Origin: an uncultured Acidimicrobiales bacterium
Lineage (GTDB): Bacteria; Actinomycetota; Acidimicrobiia; Acidimicrobiales; SZUA-35
Reading direction: 5' to 3'
Assembly (NCBI GenBank): GCA_937922805.1
Contig: CALAJV010000015.1
Coordinates: forward strand, 62,001-126,000
Length of the DNA stretch: 64,000 nt
Shown here in pieces: positions 24,600 to 34,187 of the stretch. The notes beneath the pieces are model-generated. The model was not told where the DNA came from and did no database searches. It saw only the letters and a list, made by a program, of their open reading frames with translations. The position numbers were made by a program, and so were the translations under genes. Within the stretch, counting starts at the first letter, position 1; every line of letters starts with the position of its first letter.

Positions 24600-25961
24600 A
24601 TGACTGACGGCAGCAGCGGCTCAACTATCGAACTGGGAGCCGATGAGCCCCAAGATAGCGACACTGGAGACAAGCGAGAAATCTTCGGCTGGAAGATGTA
24701 CGACTGGGCCTGGTCGGCGTTCTCGACCACAGTCGGCACCGCGTTGCTTGGGCCGTATCTCCTAGAATTGGCAAAAGACAACGGTGGAGTAAACCTTCTT
24801 GGCTGGCAGATAGATGCTGGCTCATTTTTTCCCTTCACCGTGAGTATGTCGGCCATCATGCAGGTGTTGGCCTTGCCGTTAATCGGAGCCATCGCCGACC
24901 ACACGGATCATAAGAAGCGGCTCATGATGGCGATGGCGTATGGCGCCAGCTTGTGCACCATGGCGATGTTCTTCATCGTCGGTTCAACGGTGATTCTCGG
25001 CGGGGTACTATTCATCCTCGCCTCCATCGGGTTCGCCGCCGCCGGTGTTGTCTACAACTCCTATCTGCCGGAGATCGCGCCACCCAACCTTCGAGATCGC
25101 GTGAGCTCCGCCGGATTCGCCTACGGATATCTTGGAGGCGGACTTTGGCTCGCAGCCAACTTTGTTTTCGTTGTTCTCATGGAAGACACCGGGCTAGCGG
25201 TGCGACTTTGCCTTGGTCTTACTGGCCTATGGTGCGCATTGTTCTTTGGCTTCCCTCAACGACTAATTCAGAAGCGACCCGCTAGTCGGCAAAAACCGAG
25301 CGATATTGGTTGGCTCGCCTTCAGTGTTCGTTCAGTGCTGGCAACTGGCAAGGAAATGGCTAAGAAGTATCCGGTTGCTTTCAGGTACCTTCTGGCCTAC
25401 CTCATCTTCAATGATGGCATCTTGACCGTAATTGTTATCGCTGGTTCATTCGCCGCCGACGAACTGAATGCTGAAAGTGAGCAGCTCCTCACCCTCGTTC
25501 TCCTCATTCAGTTTGTCGCCATTCCAGGTGCCCTTGCCTTCGGGCGTATTGCAGAGCGTGTCGGTTCGAAGAAAACACTGCTTATCAACCTCGGGGTTTG
25601 GGCCGGGTTGGTTATCTACGCCTACCTGGAACTCGATTCGATAACAAAGCTCTGGTACATGGGAGCGGTCCTGTCATTGGTCTTAGGCGGCTCGCAGGCA
25701 ATTAGCCGCTCGCTGTACTCGCAAATGATCCCGGCAGCCAAAGAGGCCGAGTACTTCGGGTTCTACGAAATTGCTTCTCGCGGCACGTCATGGATCGGTC
25801 CCGCTGCGTTCGGGATTGTGAACCAGATCACCGGGAGCCAACGCCAAGCTATCCTTGCTCTCATCTTGTTCTTCGTCGTCGGAATCGGCCTACTTATTCC
25901 GGTAAACGTTCGCAAGGGAATGCTTGACGCCGGAAACGATCCGGACGCAATCAAGATTTAG
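24600..25961 (+). CDS. UMF1-type MFS transporter (Atg22-like)
   Basis: A 453-residue major facilitator of the UMF1 family. The opening EIFGWKMYDWAWSAFSTTVGTALLGPYLLEL is the family's diagnostic YDWA block. About twelve membrane segments follow, with the MFS-type loop GAIADHTDHKKRLMM between helices 2 and 3 and RIAERVGSKKTLL in the second half. Yeast Atg22 exports amino acids from the vacuole; the bacterial members have no settled substrate. There is no linked enzyme, so cargo is open. The first 25 residues are acidic and cytoplasmic. Confidence 0.88.
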   Translation: MTDGSSGSTIELGADEPQDSDTGDKREIFGWKMYDWAWSAFSTTVGTALLGPYLLELAKDNGGVNLLGWQIDAGSFFPFTVSMSAIMQVLALPLIGAIADHTDHKKRLMMAMAYGASLCTMAMFFIVGSTVILGGVLFILASIGFAAAGVVYNSYLPEIAPPNLRDRVSSAGFAYGYLGGGLWLAANFVFVVLMEDTGLAVRLCLGLTGLWCALFFGFPQRLIQKRPASRQKPSDIGWLAFSVRSVLATGKEMAKKYPVAFRYLLAYLIFNDGILTVIVIAGSFAADELNAESEQLLTLVLLIQFVAIPGALAFGRIAERVGSKKTLLINLGVWAGLVIYAYLELDSITKLWYMGAVLSLVLGGSQAISRSLYSQMIPAAKEAEYFGFYEIASRGTSWIGPAAFGIVNQITGSQRQAILALILFFVVGIGLLIPVNVRKGMLDAGNDPDAIKI

Positions 25962-26034
25962 TATCGGTTGGCCCGACTCGTCGGGCTGCTCGGGTGGTTG
26001 CCAACAGTCGGTCGGACGCGTTGTAACCGGGGTG

Positions 26035-27537
26035 CTATTCGTCGCGGGTGACCTGTACGTCGTGGGGATGGCTTTCTCGCAGTCCAGCACTGGTTACCTT
26101 GGTAAGGCGAGTTTTGCTTCGCAAGTCTTCGAGATTGGCAGCGCCGGCATATCCCATACCTGAACGCAGTCCGCCCACGAGCTGACCTACGAGTTCCGCC
26201 AGCGAACCGGCATACCGGACTCGAGCCTCAACTCCTTCTGGAACGTGCTTGCCTTGCCCCTGACCGGTGGCATAGCGATCGGCCGCTCGACCTCGCATTG
26301 CTCCAGCCGAACCCATCCCTCGGTACGTCTTCCACATAGAACCGTCGACTAGCTCAAGCTCGCCCGGAGCCTCGTCTACCCCGGCTAGGGCGTTACCGAG
26401 CATCACCGCATCAGCACCAGCGACAAACGCCTTGACGATGTCGCCCGAAGTCACGACGCCGCCATCAGCGATGATAGGGACACCTCGTTCACGGGCGATC
26501 TGTGATGACTCGTAGATCGCTGAAAGCTGGGGCATTCCGGCACCAGCTACGATGCGGGTAGTACAGATCGACCCTGCACCGACCCCGACTTTAACGGCAT
26601 CGGCTCCAGCCTCGATTAAGGCCAATACGCCTTCGCTGGTAACTACGTTGCCACCGACAACCTTCACATCTGGCCACTTCTGTTTCACGGTTGAGACCGT
26701 GTCAACGACTCCCCGGGTATGGCCATGGGCAGTGTCGACGACCAGCAGGTCAACCCCTGCATCTACCAGGGCCTCTGATCGTTCGATGGCATCGGCCACA
26801 CCAATGGCGGCGCCGACTCGGAGTCGACCGCTGTCATCAAGTGATGCGTGAGGCTTTTCGATTCGTTTCGTTATGTCTTTAACAGTGATTAGGCCCTCGA
26901 GCCGACCCTCGCTATCAACCAAAGGAAGTTTCTCGATGCGGTGCTTATGAAGGACCGCTACTGCATCTTCAAGTGACGTGCCAACCGGCGCGGTAACCAG
27001 ATTCTGCGTTGTCATGAAATCAGTGACCGGCCGGTGGTCTTCGGCGTCGGTGCAAAATCGAACATCTCGGTTAGTCAAGATCCCGACGAGACGGCGGTCG
27101 GGCGCCGTTATCGGCACTCCGGAAATGCTGTGCCGGGCCATGATGATCTCGGCCTCGGCCAGGGTCGCTGTTGGAGGGAGGCTAACTGGCGCGGTAATCA
27201 TCCCGGCTTGCGCTCGCTTAACTCGATCGACCTGGATTGCCTGCTCTTCGACCGTCAAGTTTCGGTGGAGGATGCCAATCCCGCCCTCACGTGCTAGCGC
27301 TATGGCTAACGGTGCTTCGCTGACGGTATCCATCGCCGCTGACATAAGCGGAACGCTTAGCTCTAGTCCACAAATAGAGGTGGCAGTAGTCACCTCTCCT
27401 GGCAGCACTTCGCTCCAGCCCGGCACGACGAGGACGTCATCGAACGTTAAGGACTCAAATCCACTGAAGAGGTCATGGTTTCGGCTACGTCCAGCGCCGT
27501 CGCCGCTCATTCGGTCTGATTGGGACTCTTCCGACAT
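26035..27537 (-). CDS. guaB: IMP dehydrogenase
   Basis: A 500-residue enzyme that oxidises IMP to XMP with NAD+, the committed step to GMP. The order is: barrel start GFESLTFDDVLVVPGWSEV, two CBS domains (about residues 110-230, MITAPVSLPPTATLAEAEIIM... and FMTTQNLVTAPVGTSLEDAVAVL), then the catalytic part with GVGAGSICTTR carrying the active-site cysteine, DGGVVTSGDIVKAFVAGADAVMLG, and the flap YRGMGSAGAM. Both CBS domains are intact, so nucleotide control is likely. It lies downstream of purN with a 188-bp gap that shows no clear signal, so it may have its own promoter. Confidence 0.96.
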   Translation of the reverse strand: MSEESQSDRMSGDGAGRSRNHDLFSGFESLTFDDVLVVPGWSEVLPGEVTTATSICGLELSVPLMSAAMDTVSEAPLAIALAREGGIGILHRNLTVEEQAIQVDRVKRAQAGMITAPVSLPPTATLAEAEIIMARHSISGVPITAPDRRLVGILTNRDVRFCTDAEDHRPVTDFMTTQNLVTAPVGTSLEDAVAVLHKHRIEKLPLVDSEGRLEGLITVKDITKRIEKPHASLDDSGRLRVGAAIGVADAIERSEALVDAGVDLLVVDTAHGHTRGVVDTVSTVKQKWPDVKVVGGNVVTSEGVLALIEAGADAVKVGVGAGSICTTRIVAGAGMPQLSAIYESSQIARERGVPIIADGGVVTSGDIVKAFVAGADAVMLGNALAGVDEAPGELELVDGSMWKTYRGMGSAGAMRGRAADRYATGQGQGKHVPEGVEARVRYAGSLAELVGQLVGGLRSGMGYAGAANLEDLRSKTRLTKVTSAGLRESHPHDVQVTRDE

Positions 27538-27725
27538 TTCAGATACCCCTATAGGTCAAAGCTCGCCTTAGTACGACACTACAATACGCGCAAAACTAAA
27601 GCATCTGCGGGGCCGAGTCCAGAATTTCTGCTTTCGTACTATTACCCAGCTCTACTCGAAACCAATATTTGGTACCAGTAGTTGAGAGCACGGTTAATGA
27701 CCGACAGGGTTGAGAAGTCGCTGTA

Positions 27726-28355
27726 CTAGTTCTGTCCACTTAGAACAGACCGAATTGCCTCGACCAGAATTCGATGTTCGACCTTGTGCACTCGCTGTTC
27801 GTAGCTGGCGAGATCCTCGCCCGGTTCGAACACGATCTCTTCCCAGGCAATAACGGGTCCGCTGTCAACGCCCTCGTCTGGTACATAGTGAACCATGACC
27901 CCGCCACTGCTAACTTCGCCTCGTTGCCATGCCTCGTACGCTCGGCCAATCGCACCCAACCCTGGGAAGGCGCCGGGCTTAGCCGGATGGAGGTTAATGA
28001 CGGTGTGATGACTCAGCAGGTTCGAGCCAAGAATGAGGTTCCATCCGGCTAGAACAACCAGGTCGGCCCCAACGAGACTTGCTTCGTACGCCACTTGAGT
28101 ATCGTAGGAATCCCGTTGTTCGCGGGTAGCTCCGCGGGGGCTACCCCCAGGAAACGGCATGACCTTTACCGGGACCCCAGCCTCCTCGGCTCGGGTTATG
28201 CCGTAAGCATCCGGGTTGTTCGAAATCACCAGCGCAATTTCGGCTGGGAGCGACGGCGGCTCACCTTCTAGCCTCGGAGCACAGGCGTCGAGAATGGCCT
28301 GTAGGTTCGTTCCTGACCCAGAAATCAAGACCACAAGGCGGTATGGCTTAGTCAT
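27726..28355 (-). CDS. purN: Phosphoribosylglycinamide formyltransferase
   Basis: About 209 residues. It adds a formyl group from 10-formyl-tetrahydrofolate to GAR, step 3 of purine synthesis. VVLISGSGTNLQAILDAC is the phosphate-binding start; NLHPAKPGAFPGLGAIGRA carries the catalytic His and Asn; VHYVPDEGVDSGPVIAWEEI carries the catalytic Asp. I chose ATG 28355, which has GGGGAG just upstream; a TTG at 28367 is also in frame. It follows the purD-purM fusion by 23 bp. Confidence 0.95.
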   Translation of the reverse strand: MTKPYRLVVLISGSGTNLQAILDACAPRLEGEPPSLPAEIALVISNNPDAYGITRAEEAGVPVKVMPFPGGSPRGATREQRDSYDTQVAYEASLVGADLVVLAGWNLILGSNLLSHHTVINLHPAKPGAFPGLGAIGRAYEAWQRGEVSSGGVMVHYVPDEGVDSGPVIAWEEIVFEPGEDLASYEQRVHKVEHRILVEAIRSVLSGQN

Positions 28356-28378
28356 AACACTCCCCAACGACCGGTCGA

Positions 28379-30682
28379 TCAGATTAGGGTTACACCGCTA
28401 CCGGCAATTACTTCGCCAATAACAGTCGTAGGCTCAGGGACCGCTTTCTGGAATGCTTCTAAATCTCCCGGCTCAACGATGGCGATCATACCGACGCCGA
28501 GGTTAAATATCTGATGAGATTCGTGCTTGGTCAAACCAGCCAACCTTGCCAAGTGGGTAAATAGCGGCGGCCATTCCCACGACCCAGTTTCAACCTGGGC
28601 TCCGCAACCTTCCGGAAGAACTCGTGGCAGGTTGTCAATGATCCCACCGCCGGTGATATGGGCCAGCGCTTGGATCAAATCCTGGTCAAGCGCATCCGAC
28701 AATGGCTCAAGGTAGCTTCGGTGAGGTTCGAGTAACGCTTCTCCCACCGTTTCACCGTTACCTCCCGGCAGCGGCGAGCTTAAGTCTTCTCCAGATACAA
28801 CCTTACGGGCGAGGGAATAACCGTTCGTGTGAAGCCCGGATGAACCGAGAGCTACCAAAATTTGCCCAGGGGCAACGGTCGGTTTTGGTAGCAGGTCCTG
28901 TCGGCTGACAGCCCCGATCATCGTTCCCGAAACGTCAACCGACCCAGAAGTCAACACATCTGGCATTTCTGCTGTTTCACCACCGAGAAGAATGCAATTG
29001 GCGTCACGGCAAGCAGCGGCCATCCCCTCGAGGATTCGCGCGACAACATCTGGCGACAGCGATGCGGCAGCAATGGTGTCTAGAAAAAACAGCGGCCGAG
29101 CGCCCTGCACGATCACGTCATTGATTCCGTGATTGACAATATCTGCGCCAATTGATTCCCAAATGTCGAGCTGTTCGGCGATGACGGTTTTGGTGCCGAC
29201 TCCATCGGTACTGGCGACCAAAAGCGGGTCTTTGAGTCCCGATAGTGAGGCAAGATCGAATACACCACCAAATCCGCCGATCCCACTTACGACTCGTTCA
29301 TCATGGGTGCTAGCAACCGAAGCGGAAATTCGCTCGGTGACCGTCTTCGCTGCTTCAAACGAAACCCCCGCTTTGGCGTAAGCGTCTCCCTCGGAGCCCG
29401 GAGCGGCGCCGGCGGCCCGAGGTGCGTGGCGCCAGCCAATGTCGGTGCGGGCAAACAGCTCCGGGCCGACCAGATCATCGACGACGCTATAAACCCGGTC
29501 GAGGGCAGCAGCTAGATCTGGGCCGGTTCCAGTTATAGACAGTACCCGACCGCCGGTGTTGGCGACCCGTCCGTCGACAACCGACGTTGAACTATGGACG
29601 ACGTTGACGTGCTCGGGGGCTTCAACCTGGGGAATTTCAATTCCGACCGCTGGCGATGTTGGATACCCTCGGGCCGCTACCACTACTGTCGCTGCCGTTA
29701 CATCAGTGGCGAGATCTAAGTTAGTGTCTTCGAGCTTGCCGGTTGCGGCGTTGTAGAGCAACTCGAGCACGTCAGATTTGATTAGAGGGAGTAGGACCTG
29801 CGTTTCTGGATCACCGAATCGACAGTTGTATTCGATCAACCGAGGACCATCGGCAGTTAGCATTATTCCGGCGTACAACACACCGACGTATGGCATGCCC
29901 TCGGCCGCCATGCCGTCTACCACTTTGGTTAGAAACTCTTCGATCAAATCGGGTTCGAGCGATGCCATTCCTGGGACGGGGGCAAACGCTCCCATCCCGC
30001 CCGTGTTCAAGCCAGTGTCACCATCGCCTACTCGCTTGTGGTCTTGGGCTATTCCCAATGAAACAACTGTCGAGCCATCAGCTAACCCAAACAGTGAGAT
30101 CTCTTCGCCCTCGATGCACTCTTCAACGACAATCGTGGCGCCAGCATCACCCATCGTTCGATCCGCGAGCAGGTCGTAGATGGCCCGCTCAGCGGCGATC
30201 GTGCTCTCGGGAATGATCACGCCCTTGCCTGATGCCAGACCATCAGCCTTGACTACGACCGGCTTGCCGAGCGCTTCAACCCATTCCAACGCCGGACCAA
30301 CGTCAGCAAAGGACTCTGCCGCCGGTCCGGGAATCGAATGGCGAGCAGCGAATTGCCGCGCGAACGACTTCGACCCTTCAAGCTGAGCGGCTGCTTTCGA
30401 CGGCCCGAAACAGGCAACATCAGCTTCGGCCAAAGCATCGGCGATGCCAGCAACGAGCGGGCCTTCTGGGCCAACCACAACTAAGTTGACGGCGTTGGCT
30501 CGACAAAAGGAGACAACCGCCTCGTGATTGTCGACATCGAGGTCAACATTATGAGCCGAAGTCCCGGCGTTGCCGGGAGCAACATAGAGCTCGCCTAGCA
30601 TTTCTGACGAGGAGATGGCCGTCGTCAATGCATGTTCCCGGCCGCCTGAGCCGATGACCAAGACATTCAATTTCGCATTCAT
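28379..30682 (-). CDS. purDM: Fused GAR synthetase and AIR synthetase (PurD-PurM)
   Basis: A 767-residue fusion. Residues 1 to about 425 are PurD: VLVIGSGGREHAL, the ATP-grasp core KPVVVKADGLASGKGV, GGMGAFAPVPG and LIEYNCRFGDPETQ. After a short Ala/Gly/Ser-rich link (PRAAGAAPGSEGD), residues 435 to 767 are PurM: YAKAGVSFEAAKTV, STDGVGTK, NHGINDVIVQGARPLFFLD, CILLGGETAEMP, GLHTNGYSLAR and HITGGGIIDNLPR. It therefore makes GAR (step 2) and AIR (step 5). Eukaryotic GART has the order PurD-PurM-PurN in one chain; here purN is the next gene. No frameshift or stop lies at the junction. Confidence 0.95.
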   Translation of the reverse strand: MNAKLNVLVIGSGGREHALTTAISSSEMLGELYVAPGNAGTSAHNVDLDVDNHEAVVSFCRANAVNLVVVGPEGPLVAGIADALAEADVACFGPSKAAAQLEGSKSFARQFAARHSIPGPAAESFADVGPALEWVEALGKPVVVKADGLASGKGVIIPESTIAAERAIYDLLADRTMGDAGATIVVEECIEGEEISLFGLADGSTVVSLGIAQDHKRVGDGDTGLNTGGMGAFAPVPGMASLEPDLIEEFLTKVVDGMAAEGMPYVGVLYAGIMLTADGPRLIEYNCRFGDPETQVLLPLIKSDVLELLYNAATGKLEDTNLDLATDVTAATVVVAARGYPTSPAVGIEIPQVEAPEHVNVVHSSTSVVDGRVANTGGRVLSITGTGPDLAAALDRVYSVVDDLVGPELFARTDIGWRHAPRAAGAAPGSEGDAYAKAGVSFEAAKTVTERISASVASTHDERVVSGIGGFGGVFDLASLSGLKDPLLVASTDGVGTKTVIAEQLDIWESIGADIVNHGINDVIVQGARPLFFLDTIAAASLSPDVVARILEGMAAACRDANCILLGGETAEMPDVLTSGSVDVSGTMIGAVSRQDLLPKPTVAPGQILVALGSSGLHTNGYSLARKVVSGEDLSSPLPGGNGETVGEALLEPHRSYLEPLSDALDQDLIQALAHITGGGIIDNLPRVLPEGCGAQVETGSWEWPPLFTHLARLAGLTKHESHQIFNLGVGMIAIVEPGDLEAFQKAVPEPTTVIGEVIAGSGVTLI

Positions 30683-30811
30683 GTAACGTGCCTGCCTGTT
30701 ATTTTTGCGTGCGTACGTGTTAGTAGTATCACTGCATAATTCCGTTCAACTTCTGTTCCCGACGATGATCTGAGATACCCATGACCACCGTCATGTCATC
30801 ACCTATGGGAC

Positions 30812-32239
30812 CTATCCAAGAACACCGTCGAACCGTTGCTTTGATGTGTTCAACGAAAGCTGAACCGGTAACGGGTAGTCGCCGGTGAAGCAAGCGTTGC
30901 AGTAGCCATCGTCTCGGCCAAGGGCTTTCATCATTCTTGGGACCGAGAGAAAACCGAGCGTGTCAGCTCCGATGTGGTCACAGATCTCTGGAACTCCGAG
31001 TTGGTGAGCAATCAACTCCTCGTACGTACCCATATCGACGCCAAAGAAGCAGGGGTGTGCAATCGGTGGACATGTGATTCGAACGTGGACCTCAGTGGCT
31101 CCCGCATCGCGAATCAGTCGAACGAGCGGGCCAGAGGTAGTACCTCTTACGATCGAGTCATCGACAACTATCACTCGTCGACCGGCGATGTTTTCGGGCA
31201 ATGTGTTGAACTTCAACGCAACACCTTGACGTCGCAATTCATCGGTTGGTTCGATGAAGGTCCGGCCGATGTAGCGGTTCTTGACAAATCCCTCGTTGTA
31301 AGGGATGCCTGAGACGTCGGCGTATCCGATGGCTGCCGGCATCGACGAGTCAGGAACCGGAATGACCACGTCGGCCTCGACTGGATGCTCCCGAGCTAGC
31401 TCTTCGCCAAGCTTTTGGCGGGCTTGGTGGACCCGCATTCCGTCCCACATCGAATCGGGTCGAGAGAAATAGATGTGTTCGAACGTACAACGGGCTTGGA
31501 CCGGCTTGGCCGCAACTGCCCGATGACTTCGAGCAATCGAGCTTTGCATTACCACAATTTCGCCAGGTTCTACCTCTCGAATAGCCTGACAGCCAAGTGT
31601 GTTGAGGGCACCAGTCTCAGAGGCAGCAACATGGCCCCCCGACGGAAGGCGTCCCATTGACAAAGGCCGGAAACCCCACGGGTCGCGGGCGACAATTACT
31701 TTGGTGGCAGCAATGATCGCTAACGAGAACGCGCCTTCCCACTGCGGCATCACTGAAGCGAGCCGCTCCTCCCAATTTGCTCCCTCGGCCGCAGCAAGCA
31801 TCAGCGCTAAGACTTCGGAATCTGATGAGGATTGAAGGCCAGCGCCGCGCTCCAATAACTTTGTGCGCAATCGGTCAGCGTTCACCAAGTTGCCGTTGTG
31901 AGCAACTCCTAGCGGACCGTGTATTGTCTCGACGACATACGGCTGGACGTTTCGCTCCGAGTTGGCTCCGGTCGTCGAGTACCGAGTGTGGCCGATAGCC
32001 AAACCACCAACTAGCGGATCGAGAGTACCGGGCTGAAATACCTGGCCAACCAATCCTTGATCTTTGTGAAGTCGAACAGACCGGCCATCGGCGGCGGCAA
32101 TTCCTGCCGCCTCCTGACCCCGGTGCTGCAACGCATACAGCCCAAAAAACGCTTGCGATGCCGCGTCGTTTTTGGGACTAGCTATTGCGATGACGCCACA
32201 CTCTTCTCTCGGTCGGTCGAGATCAGCAGGCTCACTCAT
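30812..32239 (-). CDS. purF: Amidophosphoribosyltransferase
   Basis: A 475-residue enzyme for the first committed purine step, turning PRPP and glutamine into phosphoribosylamine. The N-terminal nucleophile is C14 (EECGVIAIA), exposed after removal of a 13-residue propeptide. GLYALQHRGQEAAGI belongs to the glutaminase half. The phosphoribosyltransferase half has VIVVDDSIVRGTTSGPLVRL, the PRPP loop. Late cysteines (CPPIAHPCFFGVD, YCNACFTGDYP) fit the iron-sulphur cluster of Bacillus-type PurF. It lies in the purine set with about 90-130 bp gaps either side. Confidence 0.96.
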   Translation of the reverse strand: MSEPADLDRPREECGVIAIASPKNDAASQAFFGLYALQHRGQEAAGIAAADGRSVRLHKDQGLVGQVFQPGTLDPLVGGLAIGHTRYSTTGANSERNVQPYVVETIHGPLGVAHNGNLVNADRLRTKLLERGAGLQSSSDSEVLALMLAAAEGANWEERLASVMPQWEGAFSLAIIAATKVIVARDPWGFRPLSMGRLPSGGHVAASETGALNTLGCQAIREVEPGEIVVMQSSIARSHRAVAAKPVQARCTFEHIYFSRPDSMWDGMRVHQARQKLGEELAREHPVEADVVIPVPDSSMPAAIGYADVSGIPYNEGFVKNRYIGRTFIEPTDELRRQGVALKFNTLPENIAGRRVIVVDDSIVRGTTSGPLVRLIRDAGATEVHVRITCPPIAHPCFFGVDMGTYEELIAHQLGVPEICDHIGADTLGFLSVPRMMKALGRDDGYCNACFTGDYPLPVQLSLNTSKQRFDGVLG

Positions 32240-32331
32240 TTATGCTCCCGATGTGTGTTGTGCGCCGACGATCAGCTGGTGCTGGGCCGTTGCCATGTGA
32301 GGGGTGGAATCGGGAAGTGGCACGACTCTCA

Positions 32332-33297
32332 TCAAATTGCCGCTTCATTTGCCGATGCTATATACAACTCAAGGTTCTTTTCTAATCGATCCGCCGCCGG
32401 CAACTGGCCTGGGCTGAAGGTTTCACCCGTCAACGACTCAAAAATTTTCACGTACCGGGCCGAAGTTTCATCCCAAACTACTTGCTCAAGCTTAGGCGGC
32501 TCGCCGTCGCCCTGGTACCCGAGGGCCCGCAAAGCCAGCCGAACCGGTTCTTTGTCATAGCCCTCCGGCGCTTTCCCGCTAGCTAATCGTTCATCCAAGG
32601 TGTCGGCGGCCCAGAACCGCGACGAGTCGGGCGTGTGCACCTCGTCGATTAAGAGAAGCTCACCGCTTGGGCTAAGACCAAATTCGTACTTGGTGTCGGC
32701 CAAGATAAATCCAGCAGCTGCCGCTATCTCGGTCCCCCGGGCGAACAGGCTGAGCGCCACTTGTTGAATCTCCGCCCACAGACCACGGTCGACGAGGCCA
32801 CTGTCGGCCACTTCAGCACAGGTGATCGGCTCGTCGTGGCCGCCGTTGGCTGCCTTAGTCGTTGGCGTAATAAGGGGTTCATCGAGAGGACCGTGTGGGG
32901 TCAACCCATCGGGCAACTGGTATCCATAGAGCAGCCGCTCCCCTGCCTGGTACCGAGGCAACAAAGCGGTCGAGGTACTTCCGGTAAGTCGGGCTCGCAC
33001 GACTACTTCAATCGGTAGCGGCGTTGCATCAACCGCAATTAGGGCGTTCGGATCTGGAATCTCAATAACGTGATTGGCGACAATATCTTCGGTTTGGCTG
33101 AACCACCAGGCGGCAACCTGGTTGAGGACCTGCCCCTTGTACGGCACCAAGCCAATGATGTGATCAAAGGCACTAAGGCGGTCAGTGGTTACCAGCAACC
33201 TACGCTTGTTTGGGAGCGGCCATGCCTCCCGCACTTTGCCGGAGGTCTTTCCCACAAGATCGAAATCGATTGACTCCAGCGTCGGGTCTAATCCCAC
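32332..33297 (-). CDS. purC: SAICAR synthetase
   Basis: A 321-residue enzyme that joins aspartate to CAIR, step 8 in bacteria. GKVREAWPLPNKRRLLVTTDRLSAFDHI is the ATP-binding opening, EVVVRARLTGSTSTAL the substrate loop, and FILADTKYEFGLSPSGELLLIDEVHTPDSSRFW the catalytic core. It is about 80 residues longer than E. coli PurC and resembles the longer, yeast-like type, which is common in actinobacteria. The GTG start has a poor ribosome site, so the exact start is uncertain. The purE and purK needed to make CAIR are not in the window. Confidence 0.94.
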   Translation of the reverse strand: MGLDPTLESIDFDLVGKTSGKVREAWPLPNKRRLLVTTDRLSAFDHIIGLVPYKGQVLNQVAAWWFSQTEDIVANHVIEIPDPNALIAVDATPLPIEVVVRARLTGSTSTALLPRYQAGERLLYGYQLPDGLTPHGPLDEPLITPTTKAANGGHDEPITCAEVADSGLVDRGLWAEIQQVALSLFARGTEIAAAAGFILADTKYEFGLSPSGELLLIDEVHTPDSSRFWAADTLDERLASGKAPEGYDKEPVRLALRALGYQGDGEPPKLEQVVWDETSARYVKIFESLTGETFSPGQLPAADRLEKNLELYIASANEAAI

Positions 33298-33342
33298 GCC
33301 TTACATGATGGCATCCAGAATGACCTTCCCGCGCTTTTTAAC

Positions 33343-33363
33343 AAAAAGTACAAGTTACTTTTT
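33343..33363. promoter_or_regulatory. A/T-rich palindrome between purQ and purC
   Basis: AAAAAGTA (33343-33350) and TACTTTTT (33356-33363) are perfect reverse complements around CAAGT. It sits in the 119-bp gap before purC. On the minus strand it could be a weak terminator after purQ or an operator for purC. Confidence 0.4.
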
Positions 33364-33416
33364 GGCTCGATTTCCAGCATCGGGCCACTTTGGAAACCCC
33401 CGGACGGTTACACAGT

Positions 33417-34187
33417 TCAGCTAGCAGCCGCTTTCACCCCGGCGCTGAACAAACCAAGGCACGATCCGGTGCCAGCTTCGGCGTTGCGGCGGGCTCTAAG
33501 CGGATCCTGGCGCCGAAATACGTGGTCTTCGGGGTGAGGCATAAGGCCAAGGATCAGTCCGCTGGCATCAGTTACTCCGGCAATGTCGACGTCGGAACCG
33601 TTGGGATTGGCTGGATACGAGCCGTTGGCCGGCCCTCCACTGGCGTCGACGTAGGCAAAAGCAACTTGATCGGCAGCCACTAGCTGGGCCGCGTCGTCTC
33701 CAACGAAGCGACCTTCTCCGTGAGCGATTGGGCATCGGAGATCTTCGTTCAGCTCTGAGGTCCAGACCGAGCGTGATGACCGAGGAGAAAGCGTAACCCA
33801 TCGACATTCGAATCGACCGTTGTTATTTTCGGTCAAGCTGGCGAGCTGGTTTCCGGGCAGAAGGCCCGCTTTCACTAGCGCCTGGAAGCCGTTACAAATG
33901 CCGATAATCGGCATTTCTCGCTCGACGGCCTCATTCATTTGATCGGCAAACCAACCGGAGAGGTCAAGGCCAAGCAACCGACCTGCACCCAAAGCGTCGC
34001 CATAGGAGAATCCTCCTGGTAAGGCCAGAATCTGATGGTCAGCCAATTTCGTTTCGCCTGTTCGAATCGCTTCGAGCGGTACTTGAGCCGTGACAGCGCC
34101 GGCAGCTTCGAAAGCAATAGCCAGTTCAGCGTTCCGGTTAGTTCCCGGAGCAATCGGAATTAGTACCGAGGGGGTCATCGATGTCAT
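33417..34187 (-). CDS. purQ: FGAM synthase, glutaminase subunit
   Basis: A 256-residue class I glutamine amidotransferase. LALPGGFSYGDALGAG and PIIGICNGFQALVKAGLLPG carry the oxyanion loop and the nucleophilic cysteine; GLMPHPEDHVFRRQDPL has the catalytic His and Glu region. It supplies ammonia to PurL. Its start overlaps the purL stop by 4 bp (33417-34187 against 34184), so the two subunits are probably made in step. The separate glutaminase marks the small, multi-subunit form of FGAM synthase. Confidence 0.95.
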   Translation of the reverse strand: MTSMTPSVLIPIAPGTNRNAELAIAFEAAGAVTAQVPLEAIRTGETKLADHQILALPGGFSYGDALGAGRLLGLDLSGWFADQMNEAVEREMPIIGICNGFQALVKAGLLPGNQLASLTENNNGRFECRWVTLSPRSSRSVWTSELNEDLRCPIAHGEGRFVGDDAAQLVAADQVAFAYVDASGGPANGSYPANPNGSDVDIAGVTDASGLILGLMPHPEDHVFRRQDPLRARRNAEAGTGSCLGLFSAGVKAAAS

